Positions 1 through 12,367 of a DNA stretch of 64,000 nt are shown one piece after another. The translations under genes were made by a program, and so were the position numbers. The notes under the pieces were generated by a model. It made no database searches. It was not told where the DNA came from and saw only the letters and a list, made by a program, of their open reading frames with translations. The DNA lies in contig CAMRHE010000012.1 in NCBI GenBank assembly GCA_947044405.1, positions 9,854,001 through 9,918,000 of the forward strand, written 5' to 3'. How positions within the stretch are numbered: the first letter of the stretch is position 1; every line of letters begins with the position of its first letter. The stretch comes from Leptodactylus fallax. Taxonomy: Eukaryota; Chordata; Amphibia; Anura; Leptodactylidae.

Positions 1-274
1 CTAACCTCCACCAATCAGCTATTATCATAGGCGGCAGGGGCAAACTTGAGAGTGGGATTCCTAGTATCTAGGAACCCCCATCTAAGTCATTCATTATAAC
101 CAGAGATAAAAGAATACAAATTATATATATATCTATATCTCAAAAAAAAAAAATAAAATTAACTGTTCTACCCCTAGGTGAGGTGAGTCTGCAGGAAATA
201 ACCTATAGTTTAAATCATGATTTTTAAAAAAATTATGGTGATGGTGTTTCTAATTTTCTATGTTATTATCTATT

Positions 275-690
275 GTGAGAGTGTGAACCCAGAGGGCGCT
301 AGTGAGCGACCCATAGTAAGGCTTGAAAAGGTCCTCAGCCACACCCATGGGAGACCCCCAGGGAGCAGGTGTGCAGTGAAACCAGTCAGAGACGGACAGG
401 CGGTCTGTTCCAGGAGGACTGGGTTTCCAAAGAGGACTTGAGCTGACTGTGAGTCAGGCTGCTTCTTGCCCCAGAGGCTATATAGGGCTCAAGCAGTGAG
501 GTAGTGCCCTAAGTGTGGCCCAGGATGTTTGTTATTTTGTTTCTGTTCCATTTTTAAGCTGAATAAAAGCCATTTACTTTGGATTAGCACCGTCTGAATG
601 CTGCTTCTCTGGCACCCACTACCACCAACACCGCTGTCGAGTCCAGGAGACTGCCGCCTTTGAAGCTAAATCCCCCCAAATTGTCACCCT
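275..690 (+). mobile_element. LTR-like retroelement fragment (possible solo LTR)
   Basis: A compact block of mixed, fairly GC-rich sequence contains a TATA-like CTATATAGG near 479 and an AATAAA polyadenylation signal near 560, about 80 bp apart, as in retroelement LTRs. It starts near TGTGAG and ends near TTGTCA, giving possible TG...CA ends. No flanking gag or pol and no clear target duplication is seen. It could instead be another repeat with a polymerase II promoter. The short reading frame at 217-441 is not convincing. Confidence 0.4.
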
Positions 691-1054
691 ATATTTTAAA
701 AAAAACCTCTAAAAATCTTGCAATATCAACTCTTCCCACGAAGACTTAATAGTTTGTGACTTCCTGTCTCCTTGAGATGGACCATGGGCCATAGACAATG
801 CTCTGGAGCAGACCCTATTGACTTTTATGGGAGAATTTCCTCGACATCCTCTGTAGACAGTTGTGAAGTCACCTAATGTGACTTGTGAATTATTTGTCTA
901 TCTACATATACCTGATCACTGTGATCATCAGTGTGCTGATAAGTGAACTGGCTGCTATAAAGAAATCTCTTACAGAAAACAGGATAGTCAACAGAAAACA
1001 TAAGTCTCAGCATAATATTTGGCTTACTAGTCATTTTCTGATGTCACATTCATT
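691..1054. other. Intronic sequence, nothing recognised
   Basis: This is AT-rich non-coding sequence between an LTR-like block and a TTAA MITE. No exon, RNA gene or recognisable repeat end is seen. Confidence 0.5.
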
Positions 1055-1500
1055 TTAAAGAGGACCTTTCACGCCCTCTTGCATATGTGTTTTATATACC
1101 ACTAGAAAGCCGTGGCTTTCCCGTTATGTGCCCCGGGGCTGGAGATATTGGTGCTGTTAGTTTCGGCACCGATCTCTGCCCACTGTTAGAAGGGCGTTCC
1201 TGACAGTCTAGTTAAGCTGCGAGGAACGCCCCCCACCCCTGACAGTACTTGTCCATAGCCCTGTATTGTCAGAAGGGGAGTTCCTTACCGCACAGCGATG
1301 ATGCTGACCCCAGTATAAGTCTATGGATGAGTACTGGTCGGGGGGGGGGGGGCGTCCTTCTGACAGTGGGCAGAGGTCAGTGCCAAAGCTAATGGCACTG
1401 ATATCTTCTGTCCCGGAGCACATAATGGGAAAGCCGGCAGACCGCTTTCTAGTGGTATATAAAACCGCATGTTCATGAGGACATGAAAGGTCCTCTTTAA
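1055..1500. mobile_element. TTAA-flanked foldback MITE, family A
   Basis: The ends are TTAA-AGAGGACCTTTCA and its inverted copy TGAAAGGTCCTCT-TTAA. Long inner arms also pair, including TATATACCACTAGAAAGC near 1094 against GCTTTCTAGTGGTATATA near 1442. The TTAA target fits piggyBac or Kolobok superfamilies. No coding capacity is seen. A G-run at about 1339-1351 lies in the middle. Related copies lie at 6490-6735 and in 18590-18877. Confidence 0.75.
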
Positions 1501-2960
1501 GTCTATTTTAACCAATATGCAGAAAACTGCAACATATGTAATTTATTAATATACTAAAAAAAAAAAAAATTGTGCCCCAAATTCTTACTATAGTAGGTCC
1601 TCACCTCTACTCGGCACACCAGTCTCCTATGACAGTACTGACCTCTTCTTTCAAAACATGACCATACAGCTGCATCAGTTCCTTTAACTGTTAATGTCCT
1701 AGTTTCTCATGCACAGCGTTTTTCAATAAAAGTTGCTGATGCAGGGGGTCTGGTCACATAAGCAACCACTTCCATGTGGCTTAAGGGGAGTACTTTGCCT
1801 TATAAAGAGGCAAACTTTCCAAAGTAATATACTAACAATATATTAAACTGTATATCACGGCATTTCCTGAATCAATTTAAAGCGACCCCTTTAAAAATAG
1901 CTGTATACATTTCTATGGAGATAGCTACCTCTAGTGGTAACTATAGGCTGACAATTTTACCATGTTATTCTATGGCTGCATGAAGAGAAGCTGTGCGTCA
2001 TTTAAAAAAAAAAAAAAAAAAAAATAAATAAAAAACACCTTTCACCCCCAAGAAAGCATATTTGAAAACCAATTCCATTAACATCTGCACCACCTCAAGC
2101 CACCATAGGTATTAACCATGTAAGTAGTGAGAGAACGTTTTTGTGTTTCCATCATGGCACCAAGGACTAACATCATTTGGTCTTGAATGGGTAGAATGTA
2201 CTGTGTCCTTTGTAATGTATCCTGTATTTATTGGTTTCAGCATTACAAAAGGATCTGCATATAACATCTATTTCAGTAGAAATTCTAATATGTTTGCTGG
2301 TATAAAGGAAAAGGATACGCATCTAAGTCTCAGTGCCCAGTTGTGTTCTTGGAGAGACAGTAAAGTAAAACAAAGAAACTAAAATAAAGTGAATGTATAC
2401 GACATCACTTCCTAAATCCTGTTAATGAGACCCAATATGCTAAAACGTGACATAAAACTGCACCATGTAGCATCTGGTGCCTACACAGAAAGACTGGAGA
2501 GCTATAAAAGGGCATGAACACCTGCCCTGACTCCCCAGGCTCTGTTACAGAATCACAAATATTTGCAATACAGACATCCTGTAATGTGGCACATTCATAA
2601 TGAACAGGATACGGTACAATATCAATAAAAACATTCCAGGAGGCCAGCTGGAGAAGAAAGAGAGAGCAACAGTCTTCAGGCAAAGGAAATGCTACAAATA
2701 TCTTCCCTATTGTGAGCGCAGATCATATTTTGGAGCTAATTATTTGAAGAAGCCCAATGGCAATAGCAGACAAGTTCTAACTCTACATAGGCCATCGTAT
2801 CCACCAGATGAATGCAAAATTATTAACAGGGTCATGGCTGCAAAACTAACCAACCTATTTTAGTCATAGTACAATTTATTATCCTTTGCAACAACAGAAA
2901 TGCTGCTTTCTGTAGGTAGTAAATACTCTACATATACAGTACTTTTCTCGTGTATTTATT
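1501..2960. other. Intronic sequence without recognised features
   Basis: This is AT-rich intron with A-runs near 1557-1569 and 2005-2024. Short reading frames here have no family signature and I see no splice-bordered exon. Confidence 0.5.
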
Positions 2961-3626
2961 GTCTATACCAGTGGTTCTCAACCTTTTCAAGCGAAGTACC
3001 CCCTGGTGAGAAAATGTCCCAACCAAGTACCCCTAAAGTAGCGATAATGGCCCTCTCAGTGCCCTCACATGTAGTATAATGGCCTCCTCAGTGCCCCCAT
3101 ATGTAGTATAAAGGTCTCACACTTCAGTGGCCCACATGTAATATAATGTCCCCCACAATGTTTACCACAAGTAATATAATGGCCTACACATGTAAAATAA
3201 GAACCCCCACAGTGCCATAGCAGCCCCCATATAGTATAATATCCCATGGTGGCCCCTCTATACAGTATGATTTCCTATAGTGGCCTCCATACAGTATAAT
3301 GTCCCATAGTGGCCCCCACACAGTATAATGTCCCATAGTGGCCCCTACATTAATAAAATTACACATACATAGGGATTTTCTTACAAAATTGGGTTTGCCT
3401 GAAACCAAAATGTTTTTTTGGTGTGGGGGGGGGAGGTTGTTGTTTGCCACACACAAACTACAATTATACTCTGAGGGTATATTTGATTGCCGCAGGGAGG
3501 CAAACATAAAACAGTGTTACTTACCTGTGCTGGGCTCTGGCACTGCTCCCCACCTGCGCCCACAAACCACCATTTAAAGGGGGGGGAATCTCACCACGAC
3601 CACCCTTGAGAACCACTGGTCTATAC
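2961..3626. mobile_element. Non-autonomous hAT element with intact 8-bp target duplication
   Basis: The element 2969-3618 has terminal inverted repeats CAGTGGTTCTCAA and TTGAGAACCACTG. It is flanked by the exact 8-bp duplication GTCTATAC at 2961-2968 and 3619-3626, the hallmark of the hAT superfamily. Its interior is mostly a degenerate tandem array (see 3070-3352) followed by a splice-donor-like segment near 3518-3530 on the minus strand. No transposase is present. Reading frames inside it are shadows of the tandem repeat. Confidence 0.9.
3070..3352. repeat. Degenerate tandem repeat, about 30-bp unit
   Basis: Roughly eight or more imperfect units contain AGTATAATGTCCCATAGTGG-like cores. They form the interior of the hAT element. 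The last units (3290-3352) are the best conserved. Similar GGGACATTATACTGTGTG-type arrays occur in two other hAT elements of this window. Confidence 0.75.
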
Positions 3627-3638
3627 AGCACTGCATCT

Positions 3639-4260
3639 TTAACGGGATGCTATCATTGGGAAACCCATTTTTCCCTAACACACCACGTCGGAATAGACTT
3701 TAGAAAGGCTATTCTTCTCCTACCTTTATTTTTCTGCTCCGCACAGCCGTTTCTGAGAATTTTGTTTTTCTTTATGCTAATGAGTCTTCAGAAAGCACAG
3801 GGAGCGTTCCCCTTGTGCTCCGAAGATCCAGCACCGCCTCTCTCTTCTTCTGCTCAAACCTCTCCACCGCCAAATCTCTGTTCGGGATCCAAATCCACAT
3901 GAAAATGGCCAACTGGACATGCGCAGTCAGCTCTGTCCAACGCAAAATGGCAGAGCCGACTGAGCATGCGTGGGATTTGAATCCTGAACAGAGACTCGGC
4001 GGCTGATGACGCGGCGGAGATTCGTCAGCAGAAGAAGAGAGAGGCAGCGCTGGATCTTCAGAAGAGAGTCTTCTTTGAGCACAGGGGACCCCCCCCCCGT
4101 GCTTTCTGAAGACTCATTTGCATAAAGAAGAAAAACGAAAATTCTCAGAAACGGCTGCGCGGAGCAGAAAAATAAAGGTAGGAGAAGAATAGCCTTTCTA
4201 AAGGCTATTTCAATGTGGTGTTAGTGAAAAATGGGTTTCCCGTTGATAAAGGGATTCTAA
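3639..4260. mobile_element. Large foldback element (about 230-bp inverted arms)
   Basis: The left arm (about 3639-3870) and right arm (about 4020-4260) are inverted copies. GGGAAACCCATTTTTC at the left matches GAAAAATGGGTTTCCC at the right. Inside, TTCTCCTACCTTTATTTTTC matches its reverse complement near 4160-4180, and GAAGATCCAGC matches GCTGGATCTTC. The unpaired centre contains CATGCGC-type CpG sequence. No coding capacity is seen. It starts just after the hAT element's target duplication. Confidence 0.8.
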
Positions 4261-5080
4261 GTATTTCTCCTGCCTTTATCAGATTCCTTCAGTCTGTATG
4301 CACAGTCTCACTTTACAAAGAGCTTTAGAGAGGAGGAAGAGAGGAGAAGGAGAAATACAGAGATATGAGGCTGTCTACAGCCTACATGACCGTGTGCATG
4401 TCGCCGGGCTGTGATTGAACGGCGCAGACAGCACATGGATGCCACCGCAGCTCCATTCATTGAGGTCAGTGCGTATGGGCCACAAAATGGACAGGAATAG
4501 AACCTGTCCTGAGTTTTGCTCATGGCCTCATACACCGGACTGTGAAAATACACATTCGTGTGTATGTGACCATAGAAATTAATGGGTTTTAGCTGTGAAA
4601 AACAAGGCTAGCATAATGACTGTGCATGATGCCTTAAATGAGTCATTTTTGTTAGGAGAAGGCGGGAATATAATTCCTCATAACCCAGCTGTGTTGTGAA
4701 AAAGAACTGTCTCTATATATTGCTGATGTTTCTCTGTTTGTTTCTCCCCATAGAGTTATACTGTACAGATTTGATCAGTGGCATAAAAAGGCAAGTAAGT
4801 GAAGAAACAGGCACTTTTCTTATATAAAGTATATAACAAGATGTGTTATCTTCACCTGAACTATGGATTTATGAAGAAAAAGGGAAAATAAAAGTTTAGT
4901 GATATGCTATTACTTCAGGAGATGGAAACTTTTTAAAGGGGATATTCACACAATATTCAAAATTCGCCCATATTTTACTACAAGATCCACATCAGAAATC
5001 TGAAGCTAACATTTTCTCTGATTTGTGCCACAGATGTGCAGTGTTAAGTGTATAAAACCGCACAAGGGCTAAGTCTATGT
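4261..5080. other. Intronic sequence with a fragment of a recurrent repeat
   Basis: The stretch near 4680-4945 (AACCCAGCTG, GATTTGATCAGTG, AAGAAACAGGCACTTTTCTT) recurs in inverted orientation near 57440-57655, so it is an interspersed repeat fragment. The rest shows no recognisable feature. Confidence 0.5.
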
Positions 5081-5460
5081 TCACACTTCCATTATTACAG
5101 TCCGTTGCAAAGGATGACAGCAACAGACATTAATGATAGTAAAGGACACAGACCAAGCCCCCTCCATCTGTGTCCGTTCCCATTGACTCTAATGTAAAAC
5201 AACATGACACTTTCTTCTGCCATGTTTGTTTACATTTGTAATGGAAGAAAAAGTCCTGCATGTAAGACTTTGTCTTCTGTCAGAAAAGTAAAAGACATGA
5301 TGGAAGAAAGCTTCTGTCATGTTCTTTACATGTGGGTGAATGCAGAGGGACACCCAACAGAGGGGTCTCTGTCTGCATCTGTCTTTTAATGTCTGTTGCT
5401 CTCATCCTGTGACGGATGAGAGTAATGGACTTTAAGTAACAGACATTAAGTGTGAATTTA
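5081..5460. mobile_element. TTCACACT-ended MITE
   Basis: The ends TATGTTCACACTT and AAGTGTGAATTTA are inverted. Inside, AACAGACATTAA and GTCCGTTGC-like words repeat in both orientations. The same design appears near 36750-37315 and 54055-54315. The family looks like a PIF/Harbinger-type MITE, but a target duplication was not resolved here. Confidence 0.55.
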
Positions 5461-6489
5461 AGGGGCTAATCTATGTCAGCTAATCTGCTATGTTTTCTAT
5501 GTGGCATCAGCAGGAATAAGTAGAATGATGCTCATTCTCACAGAAACACAATTTATACCCATGGAGCATCCGAAAACAAGAATATGGTTATAGTAAATAC
5601 ATGATTGTATGTAAACACATGTGAACTATAAAACACCGAACGAGAGTTGTATCTCCATTGTGTTATTATTAAACCCACAGAAAAGAAGAAATTTTGATCT
5701 ATTTATGTTTCTAAAATCCAGTTTCCCCCTCTCCAAATCAGGGAATGAGTGATCAAAGCTTTCCAAACAAAGCCTGAAGTCATTCGAGTAAAATGTGCGT
5801 GCACAAGCCACTTCTGGGGTCATCATTTAGCTGGAAATATTTTTTACATTGAGCGATAATAAAAAGCAGACAGGGAATAAGAGCATGTATTTTCCTGTTT
5901 CCTTGCGCTGTTTTCATAATCATAAGTCTCTCCACCCACATTACTCCAGTGCTGAAACCTGACCACACAAAACCTAATAAGATGCATCGGGCTGTACAAC
6001 ATACCACAACAAACCCGCAGCAAATCTCAGATGTGCGTGCAATTGTATTTTCTTCCCAGACACACACTGCAAGGAAAATCATATGTCAACTGTAAGATCC
6101 ATAATCCTAGTAAATTACACATGCAAAACCACATACAACCTAAATATTGCATGCAGCCGTGGCTGTCCCATGGCTATATTTTTCAAAAGGACTGGATAAT
6201 TCCAGAGATTATTGAGACTATGATTATAATCACCTGACTTCCCTTTCAGCTTCCAACTAAGCACCAGAAAAAAATACAACTTCTAGCACAGGACTCACAT
6301 GGGAAAACAACAGGTACTAAAACAGCGAAGTTTTTCGCTAGATCACTTATTAGTGTTTGCATACATGTTACACTGTGTAGTTATGGTGTAGCTGTTGTCT
6401 GTATTCTGTTGATCAATTGAATTGCATATTAGCACTGAATTTCTTAGCGCAAACCTTCCATCCTCATTGAGAAAGAAACTACTGGCTGT
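5461..6489. other. Intronic sequence without recognised features
   Basis: This is non-repetitive-looking AT-rich sequence with several short reading frames on both strands. None has family signatures or good splice context. Confidence 0.5.
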
Positions 6490-6735
6490 GTTCCTTACAG
6501 CTCAGCGTACAGGATATGGAAGAGTACAGTCCGGGAGGGGGCCTTCCTCACAACCCAGCGATGACGCTAGGCTGTAAGGCCTGCCCTTCTGACAGTAGGG
6601 AGATATCGGTGCTGTTAATTTTATCTCCGGGGCACATACCGGGAAAGCCAACAGTGTGCTGAATTCAGCGTACTGTCGGCTTTCTAGTGATACAGAATAC
6701 CGCACACTGATAAGGACATGAAAGGTCCCCTTTAA
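6490..6735. mobile_element. Partial copy of TTAA foldback MITE family A
   Basis: This block shares the inner and right-hand part of the element at 1055-1500: GGCACATACCGGGAAAGCC, TTTCTAGTGATACAGAATAC and the end GACATGAAAGGTCC...TTTAA. The left end has been lost or replaced. It has no coding content. Confidence 0.65.
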
Positions 6736-7930
6736 ATCTGTCACTGATTGATCACTTATCTGGATAAAACGTTGCAGCCACAGCACGCCCCAAAGACAGG
6801 ATAGGAATTGTTCAAAAACAGTCCTTAGGGCGCATTCACAAGACTGAGTTTCAGCCGGATTTACCCTTAGTTTATTTGTAAGGCCTGTTAAAAGGGTTGT
6901 ACACACAGAGACAGTTTTTTTTCTTTTTCCTAGAGGAGAGTAACTTTGCATGCTATTTTTCCCTAGACAGTATTACCCGGCCTATAAAACTCCCTACACC
7001 CAAGGGGATAAAGTGAAAGGCGATACATGAATTTGCATTATATCAAACTAACAACTAGCTCAAGTCTTTTATGGCATCTTCTAAACTTGGAAGAGATCTG
7101 TCCTACCATTGAATTCCCTGTGAACATCTTAGCGACTAGTTTTTCCACACTCATGCTAGTACCAAGATCACTGATTTAAACTTTTACATGTTACGGTCTT
7201 CTTTTTCTATATTCCTACCGACTTGTATATGCTAAGGTTATCCAAGGTCTCAAGTAACTCATTCAGCTATATACCAGCAGTATAAAGCTGCAGATGTGTA
7301 GTATTAGGCAGATGGAACTCCAGAATGAAGTTTACAGTCGCCTACCAGAAAACTCAGCAATCCTCAAAATACAGATACGTACAGAGCACTATTAGCTGAC
7401 AAGTAAAATATGCCATTGAATAACCTCCTCGGGTTTTTTTTTTTCAGGTCTGGATTTAATATTTGCTAGCTGCAATCACTTGAAAATCTGCTCTTTCCTT
7501 TAATACTTGTCCATTTGCCCTAGGTTACCATCTGAATGAGGATGTGGTTTTGTGGTTTGTTCATTCTCTTTCCTGGTAGCCTCAGATTTATTTGGATGTC
7601 TGTTATGTGTTATACATTTTGTAAGGAGGCATAATTCTTTTCCGAACAATTATGGTTTCCTAAAATGTAATTATTCCTTGTGTTAAATATGAATGAGGCT
7701 CTTGACAACTTAGAGAAGTCCTTAGGAACTGGGACAAATTTTTGGCTGTTGAAAAGTTATGTGGGTGGATGTACACACTTTCATAACTCTTCAGGGCGTT
7801 AAGGGGCAGGAAGCTCTACTGTTTTTACAACCATAAAGGTGGGATTGCCAACAAGCCCCCAGCATATAAGGATGTAGAAAACAGAATCACGAAAGTCAGG
7901 TATGCTGCTTACAGAAACTCTATATATACA
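6736..7930. other. Intronic sequence, possible conserved non-coding stretch
   Basis: No repeat ends were found. The part at about 7440-7740 is balanced, non-repetitive sequence that reads like conserved non-coding DNA, but that is an impression only. Confidence 0.35.
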
Positions 7931-8245
7931 CACACTATATGGACAAAACTATGGGGTCTGCCACTTTGTGGTTAAGGTGTTGCGGTTACTAGAAGCTTCT
8001 ACTATTCTACTATGCTTCTACTAGTAACATCCCTCACAATTGATGATAGAATACCTACAAGGGAAGAAATTTAACAGACTTGTTGCAATGCTGGCATCCT
8101 GTTATGGTACTATGGTGGAATTAAATGAGATCTTTAGAATGACCATGGCTAGGTGATGAATTTTATACACCTGTGGCAATTGGACTGAATAAAACACCTG
8201 AATTCAATGGTTAAAAGCTGGGGACCAATACTTTTCTCCATACTG
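7931..8245. mobile_element. Tc1/mariner-derived MITE
   Basis: Left CACTATATGGACAAAACTAT and right ATACTTTTCTCCATACTG are inverted copies ending at TA. The 3' part (ACACCTGTGGCAATTGGACT, CACCTGAATTCAATGG) resembles the short Tc1-type elements with ends reading TATATGGACAAAAGTATTGG that are widespread in fish and amphibians. No transposase remains. Confidence 0.7.
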
Positions 8246-8249
8246 TATA

Positions 8250-9025
8250 TGTTACCGCTAAAGTGCAAAAGCCGAGAATATGCACATTACCTAGGTAATG
8301 TGCAGACTAACCGATTTGCTCCATTAAAGTGCAGAGTCAGGAGTTTTCCGCACTTTACCTAGGTAATGTGCACATTCACGTCTTGCGGATCGTTAAAGTT
8401 CAGAAGTTTGTTTCTCTCATGTCCTGTCCCTTACTCCCCTCCTGTCCCCCTCTCCCTTCATTGTTAAGTCTTCTTTCACCAGCGTCTCGTCGTCGCCGGT
8501 TGTTTTTTTGTGTGTCAAAATTGCCGTCGGCTGCCAGTGCATAGCATAGCTAAGACGGTTTGCTTAAAAACCCATTCACTTGAATGGGTTATGAAAGCAA
8601 TTGGAGGGTGTGCACTTACATCCTCTGCGCCGCAAAGCGGTTTTTTTTTTTCGGACATGAAGGACTTTGTTCCCGACGAATAAAAACGGCTTTTCGTGGC
8701 GCAGAGGGTGTAAGCACACACACGCCCCTTGCTTTCAAAAGCGTCTTCAACCTTTCCATATCCTGTCCTAATCCTTTTTTTTTTTTTTGCCAACATTTAG
8801 GTCAGATTCACAGCAACGTTGCTGTTGTTCCAGCAAACATGTCATTATCTGCACTTTAACGAGTGCCTAGTAGGTAATGTGCACATTATCTAGGTAATGT
8901 GCAGATTACCTCGGTAATGTCATAAATGAAACCAGTTTTCCGCACTTTAACGGATCACCCTAGTTAATGTGTACATTACCTAGCTAATCTGCAGACTAAC
9001 TGATTTCTGCACTTTAACAGTAACA
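8250..9025. mobile_element. Unclassified element with subterminal palindromes
   Basis: The 776-bp element has 18-bp imperfect inverted ends, TGTTACCGCTAAAGTGCA at 8250-8267 and TGCACTTTAACAGTAACA at 9008-9025. TATA flanks both sides. Each end carries arrays of two motifs: TTAAAGTGC (at least seven copies in both orientations) and a palindrome built on ACATTACCT/AGGTAATGT. One palindrome at 8281-8304 is a perfect 24-bp inverted repeat, and weaker copies lie at 8356-8376, 8871-8921 and 8961-8992. The centre holds a further GC-rich hairpin with CTCTGCGCCGC-type arms (about 8620-8715). No protein coding is seen. Its superfamily is unknown to me. Confidence 0.65.
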
Positions 9026-11692
9026 TATATACTATTTGTTGACAAACAAATAACGCACCAATGAGCAGTTGTTGGAATTGAATGAAACTGTGTGTATGAC
9101 TATAACCGCTGTTGGACCCCAGATTCATCGCTCAAGATGATATGGTTCCATGCCATAATGGCCAAGTTTCTCATTCAAAACACTGCAAATAAAGGTGACA
9201 ATAGGTGGCTGTCAATGGCAGAACATGTAATGGGCACAGTGACACCAAATTTCCTTCTGCTAAGCTCCTGGAAATGGTCTAGGCAGAGACTGGTGTGTAA
9301 TGAAGGTACCACCTGGACAAGATAACTGTGGGAGCTGCTTGTACTGGCTGACGAATCAAACAATCCTCTCCACTGGTGGTCTGTCTAGAATGTACTATCA
9401 CTGACTCAACATCCTTTGAACACTGACCCAATGATTCAGTGATGTCTAGCATACAAAGCCAACATGGTACAGCACTGCTCATGCTCAGTTCACAATTCTT
9501 CTAGATAATCTGTGCAAGCAATTCCACCATTTTTGTTATCACTTTCTCAGACTCCACAAGCAATCACTGAATAAAATGCAAAAAAATTATCCGAGTGCTG
9601 CAATTTCTTAAATGTAGCTATCTCCCCCTTGTCAGTCTGCTGGCTAGAAGAGACAATGGCTCTGGGTGGCATCTTCTGGTCCCACTGTAGTTTTGTCAGT
9701 TTTCCTGCCCAAAACCAAATCAACATAGTCCCAGATAGGAACCTCTTTGAAGAATGTATCACTCACAGGAGTAAAACACATACTTCAACTGGAAAAAAGA
9801 GACACTGCAAAAATAGAGATGTGTGTTGCTATCGATTAAACTGAAAATTTACATACTATAGTACAGAGCACCTAAGGCTGTCCATATACTTTAGGCAGCT
9901 ATACACATGTAAAGTTGTTTTGGAATGAGAAGAATGGAGTAAGCTGCCTCTTAAGACAACTTACTTCCCGAAAAAACAAAAAGACTGAGAATATGAAAAT
10001 ACAGATGTCAAAATTAGAAGGTTAGCTGGTCCCATCAAAATCAGCAAGTTCAGATGTCACCAATCTAATATGTATGGCACTCTTAAAGCATACCTCAAGC
10101 TATAAACAACTTTGCATAAACAAATAGTTCAGGTGAAGCTGTGTAATACAGCTTATTAAAGAAATATGGCCATATCTACCAGCTCATGGAATGAAACAAT
10201 AAACCACTTAACCAGCTGGCCGCAACCTCTACTCCAACCCCTCCCATTCGACATAGAGGTCTGTATGTGAAGCTGAATAGGAGACTAAGCCAACCTTATG
10301 TAAACAAGAAGTCAGATTGAAGATAAGGAGGAGGAGAACAGTGTAATATGTGGTAAAGGAAAGAGATCTCCTTAAATAAGATATATTACAAAAGTTTCTT
10401 ATATTCAAATGTAACTGCTACTGCACTTTTCTGGAAGCACCACTATAAAGTGGATGGGGACTGCTTCACCACTCCTATTACTTGAATATTAGCTGCCAGC
10501 ACAAACTCCCAATCCAATGATGCCCAGATACAGATCACGTATTGATGACCTATTCTGTGGATAGGTCAACAGTATGAAAAATCAATTCGGGGGCTAGACA
10601 TCCCCTTAAAGCCACAAAGGCCTTTTGCCTGATTTTGTTTATGAGCTGATCTGCCATTCCCTGACTAAAACCAACATGGCCATTCACTAACAAAACACAA
10701 CAAGGAATGCCGTTTTTAGATATCCACCTTTAAGTAAAGTCAACAGGACAGGCTGTAGCAATCGAGTCACAAAAGGATAATATATGTGAAGTAACCTTTT
10801 AAATGGATTGTCCTGCATTTACCTAAGGGTTAGTCAAGGATCAAGCCACAAGAGGGCTCTGTTTATGTCCATATACACAATATGATGTTTATTAAAAAAT
10901 AACCTTACCTGTAACCAATGCAGCGGCTCTCAAGTTCGTACACAGGACGCTAACTATCTGTTTAATGTCCACAGAGGATTCTGGCTGCAACCGTGTTACA
11001 TATGTTTTTTTTTTCAATAAACATCATATTGCTAAGCCTTCTTATTCTTCAAGAATTAGAGGGCTATATAACAAAGAATAAATCAACCCTTTTTATTTGT
11101 CACTACACTACACACATACTTTATATACTTGATATTTTTAATACACCAAGCATGCAGTCTTCTCTTGGACAGAAACTATTCAAAGCTAATTCTATTTGCT
11201 AACTGGGACAAAAGTTTGGTCTGATTTTCATTAACCGGAAAGAATGTGACTGTTTCATTACTTTCGTATGTTTAGTTCTTTGTTAAAGACAATAATAAAA
11301 TACAATAAAAACGTCCCATTGTACTGGAAACATTTCTTTTTATGACACACTCATGACGTATGTTGTATCAAGTATCTTTTCACTTAATTATTTTGTTAAT
11401 AAAGTTTCCAACTTTTAAAACGATATCTACATAAAATAAACCATTTCATTTGAACAGACTTAGGGTATGCTCACACGTTCAGGATCTGATGAGATCTGGA
11501 ATATATGGAGGCCAAGTTAACACTTACAATTCTTTATCATATTCCTCATATCATTCCTGAACAACTGTGGCAATATGGCGAATGCCACGACCAAAGGCAT
11601 TGCCCAGAGCAGCACACTGTCTCTCTCAGCTTTCCTTCTTACCACAGTGCATCCTAGTGCCATTTTTTTCCCAGGTGTGTATTGCACATGCT
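9026..11692. other. Long intronic stretch with only fragmentary repeat ends
   Basis: No exon is recognised. A TTAA end of the AAAGCATACCTC MITE type begins at 10083, but its partner end was not found. A TATCCAC/GTGGATA-type repeat fragment lies near 10545-10605. A GGGTATGCTCACACG end of Harbinger-MITE type lies at about 11463. Short reading frames here are not supported. Confidence 0.5.
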
Positions 11693-11694
11693 CT

Positions 11695-11719
11695 CACACA
11701 CACACACACACACACACAC
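11695..11719. repeat. CA dinucleotide microsatellite
   Basis: This is an uninterrupted run of CA repeats of about 25 bp. It explains the Thr-His runs in local reading frames, which are not genes. Confidence 0.95.
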
Positions 11720-11884
11720 CGCCATCTACATCATATCAAAGAAGTGCCACATATCAGGCCATACCTTGCTTTGTTCCATGATCTTTTTCTAATGTTCATG
11801 TGCAAAAATACACATTACCCACACAACTGTACACACACCAGTATAACCAAACGCAAGCATACAGATAGATTAGCTTCCTTTTCT

Positions 11885-12367
11885 TTAAAGGGAATCTGTC
11901 AGGGCAATTTGGGACACTAAACCATCCACACATCCATATGGACCTGAGGTTTATTGTCCCAAATCACCCTGTTATAACGCAAACCATGGCCGCATTAAAA
12001 ATAAAAAAGCTTTATACTCACACTGCCGCTGTACACCCCCGCTCCTGCGTAGTTCTTCAATGAAGCCAGAGGAGCACACCTCAGCTTCAGTGCGCATGCC
12101 CCGCAAATACGCAGTGAAGCCGTGGTGTCCATCTTTGGCTTCACTGAAGAACAGCGCAGGCGCCGGGAGGCGTGCCTCATGAATAAGTCAGACCGTTCTC
12201 ACTAAACAGCGTCGATCGGACCCTTATCTAGGTAAGTATAAAGGTTTTTTATTTTAATGCGCCTGCGGATTGCATTACAACAGGGCGATCTGGGACACTA
12301 AACTCCAGGTCTAAAAGGACCTGTGGGTGGTTTAGTGTCCCAGATTGACCTGACAGATTCCCTTTAA
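11885..12367. mobile_element. TTAA-flanked MITE with long inverted repeats
   Basis: The ends TTAA-AGGGAATCTGTCAGG and CCTGACAGATTCCCT-TTAA are inverted. The pairing continues through GGGACACTAAACC and GGTTTAGTGTCCC. It is consistent with the Kolobok or piggyBac superfamily by its TTAA target. The right half contains AGGTAAGTAT at about 12230, a perfect-looking plus-strand splice donor. There is no coding capacity. Confidence 0.85.

Noticed and set aside
3065..3507. Repetitive Tyr/Gly/His-rich minus-strand frames
   Set aside because: They translate the degenerate 30-bp tandem repeat within a hAT element.
6502..6951. 149-codon minus-strand reading frame
   Set aside because: Its N-terminal two-thirds and C-terminal part run through a family A MITE copy. 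No domain is visible.
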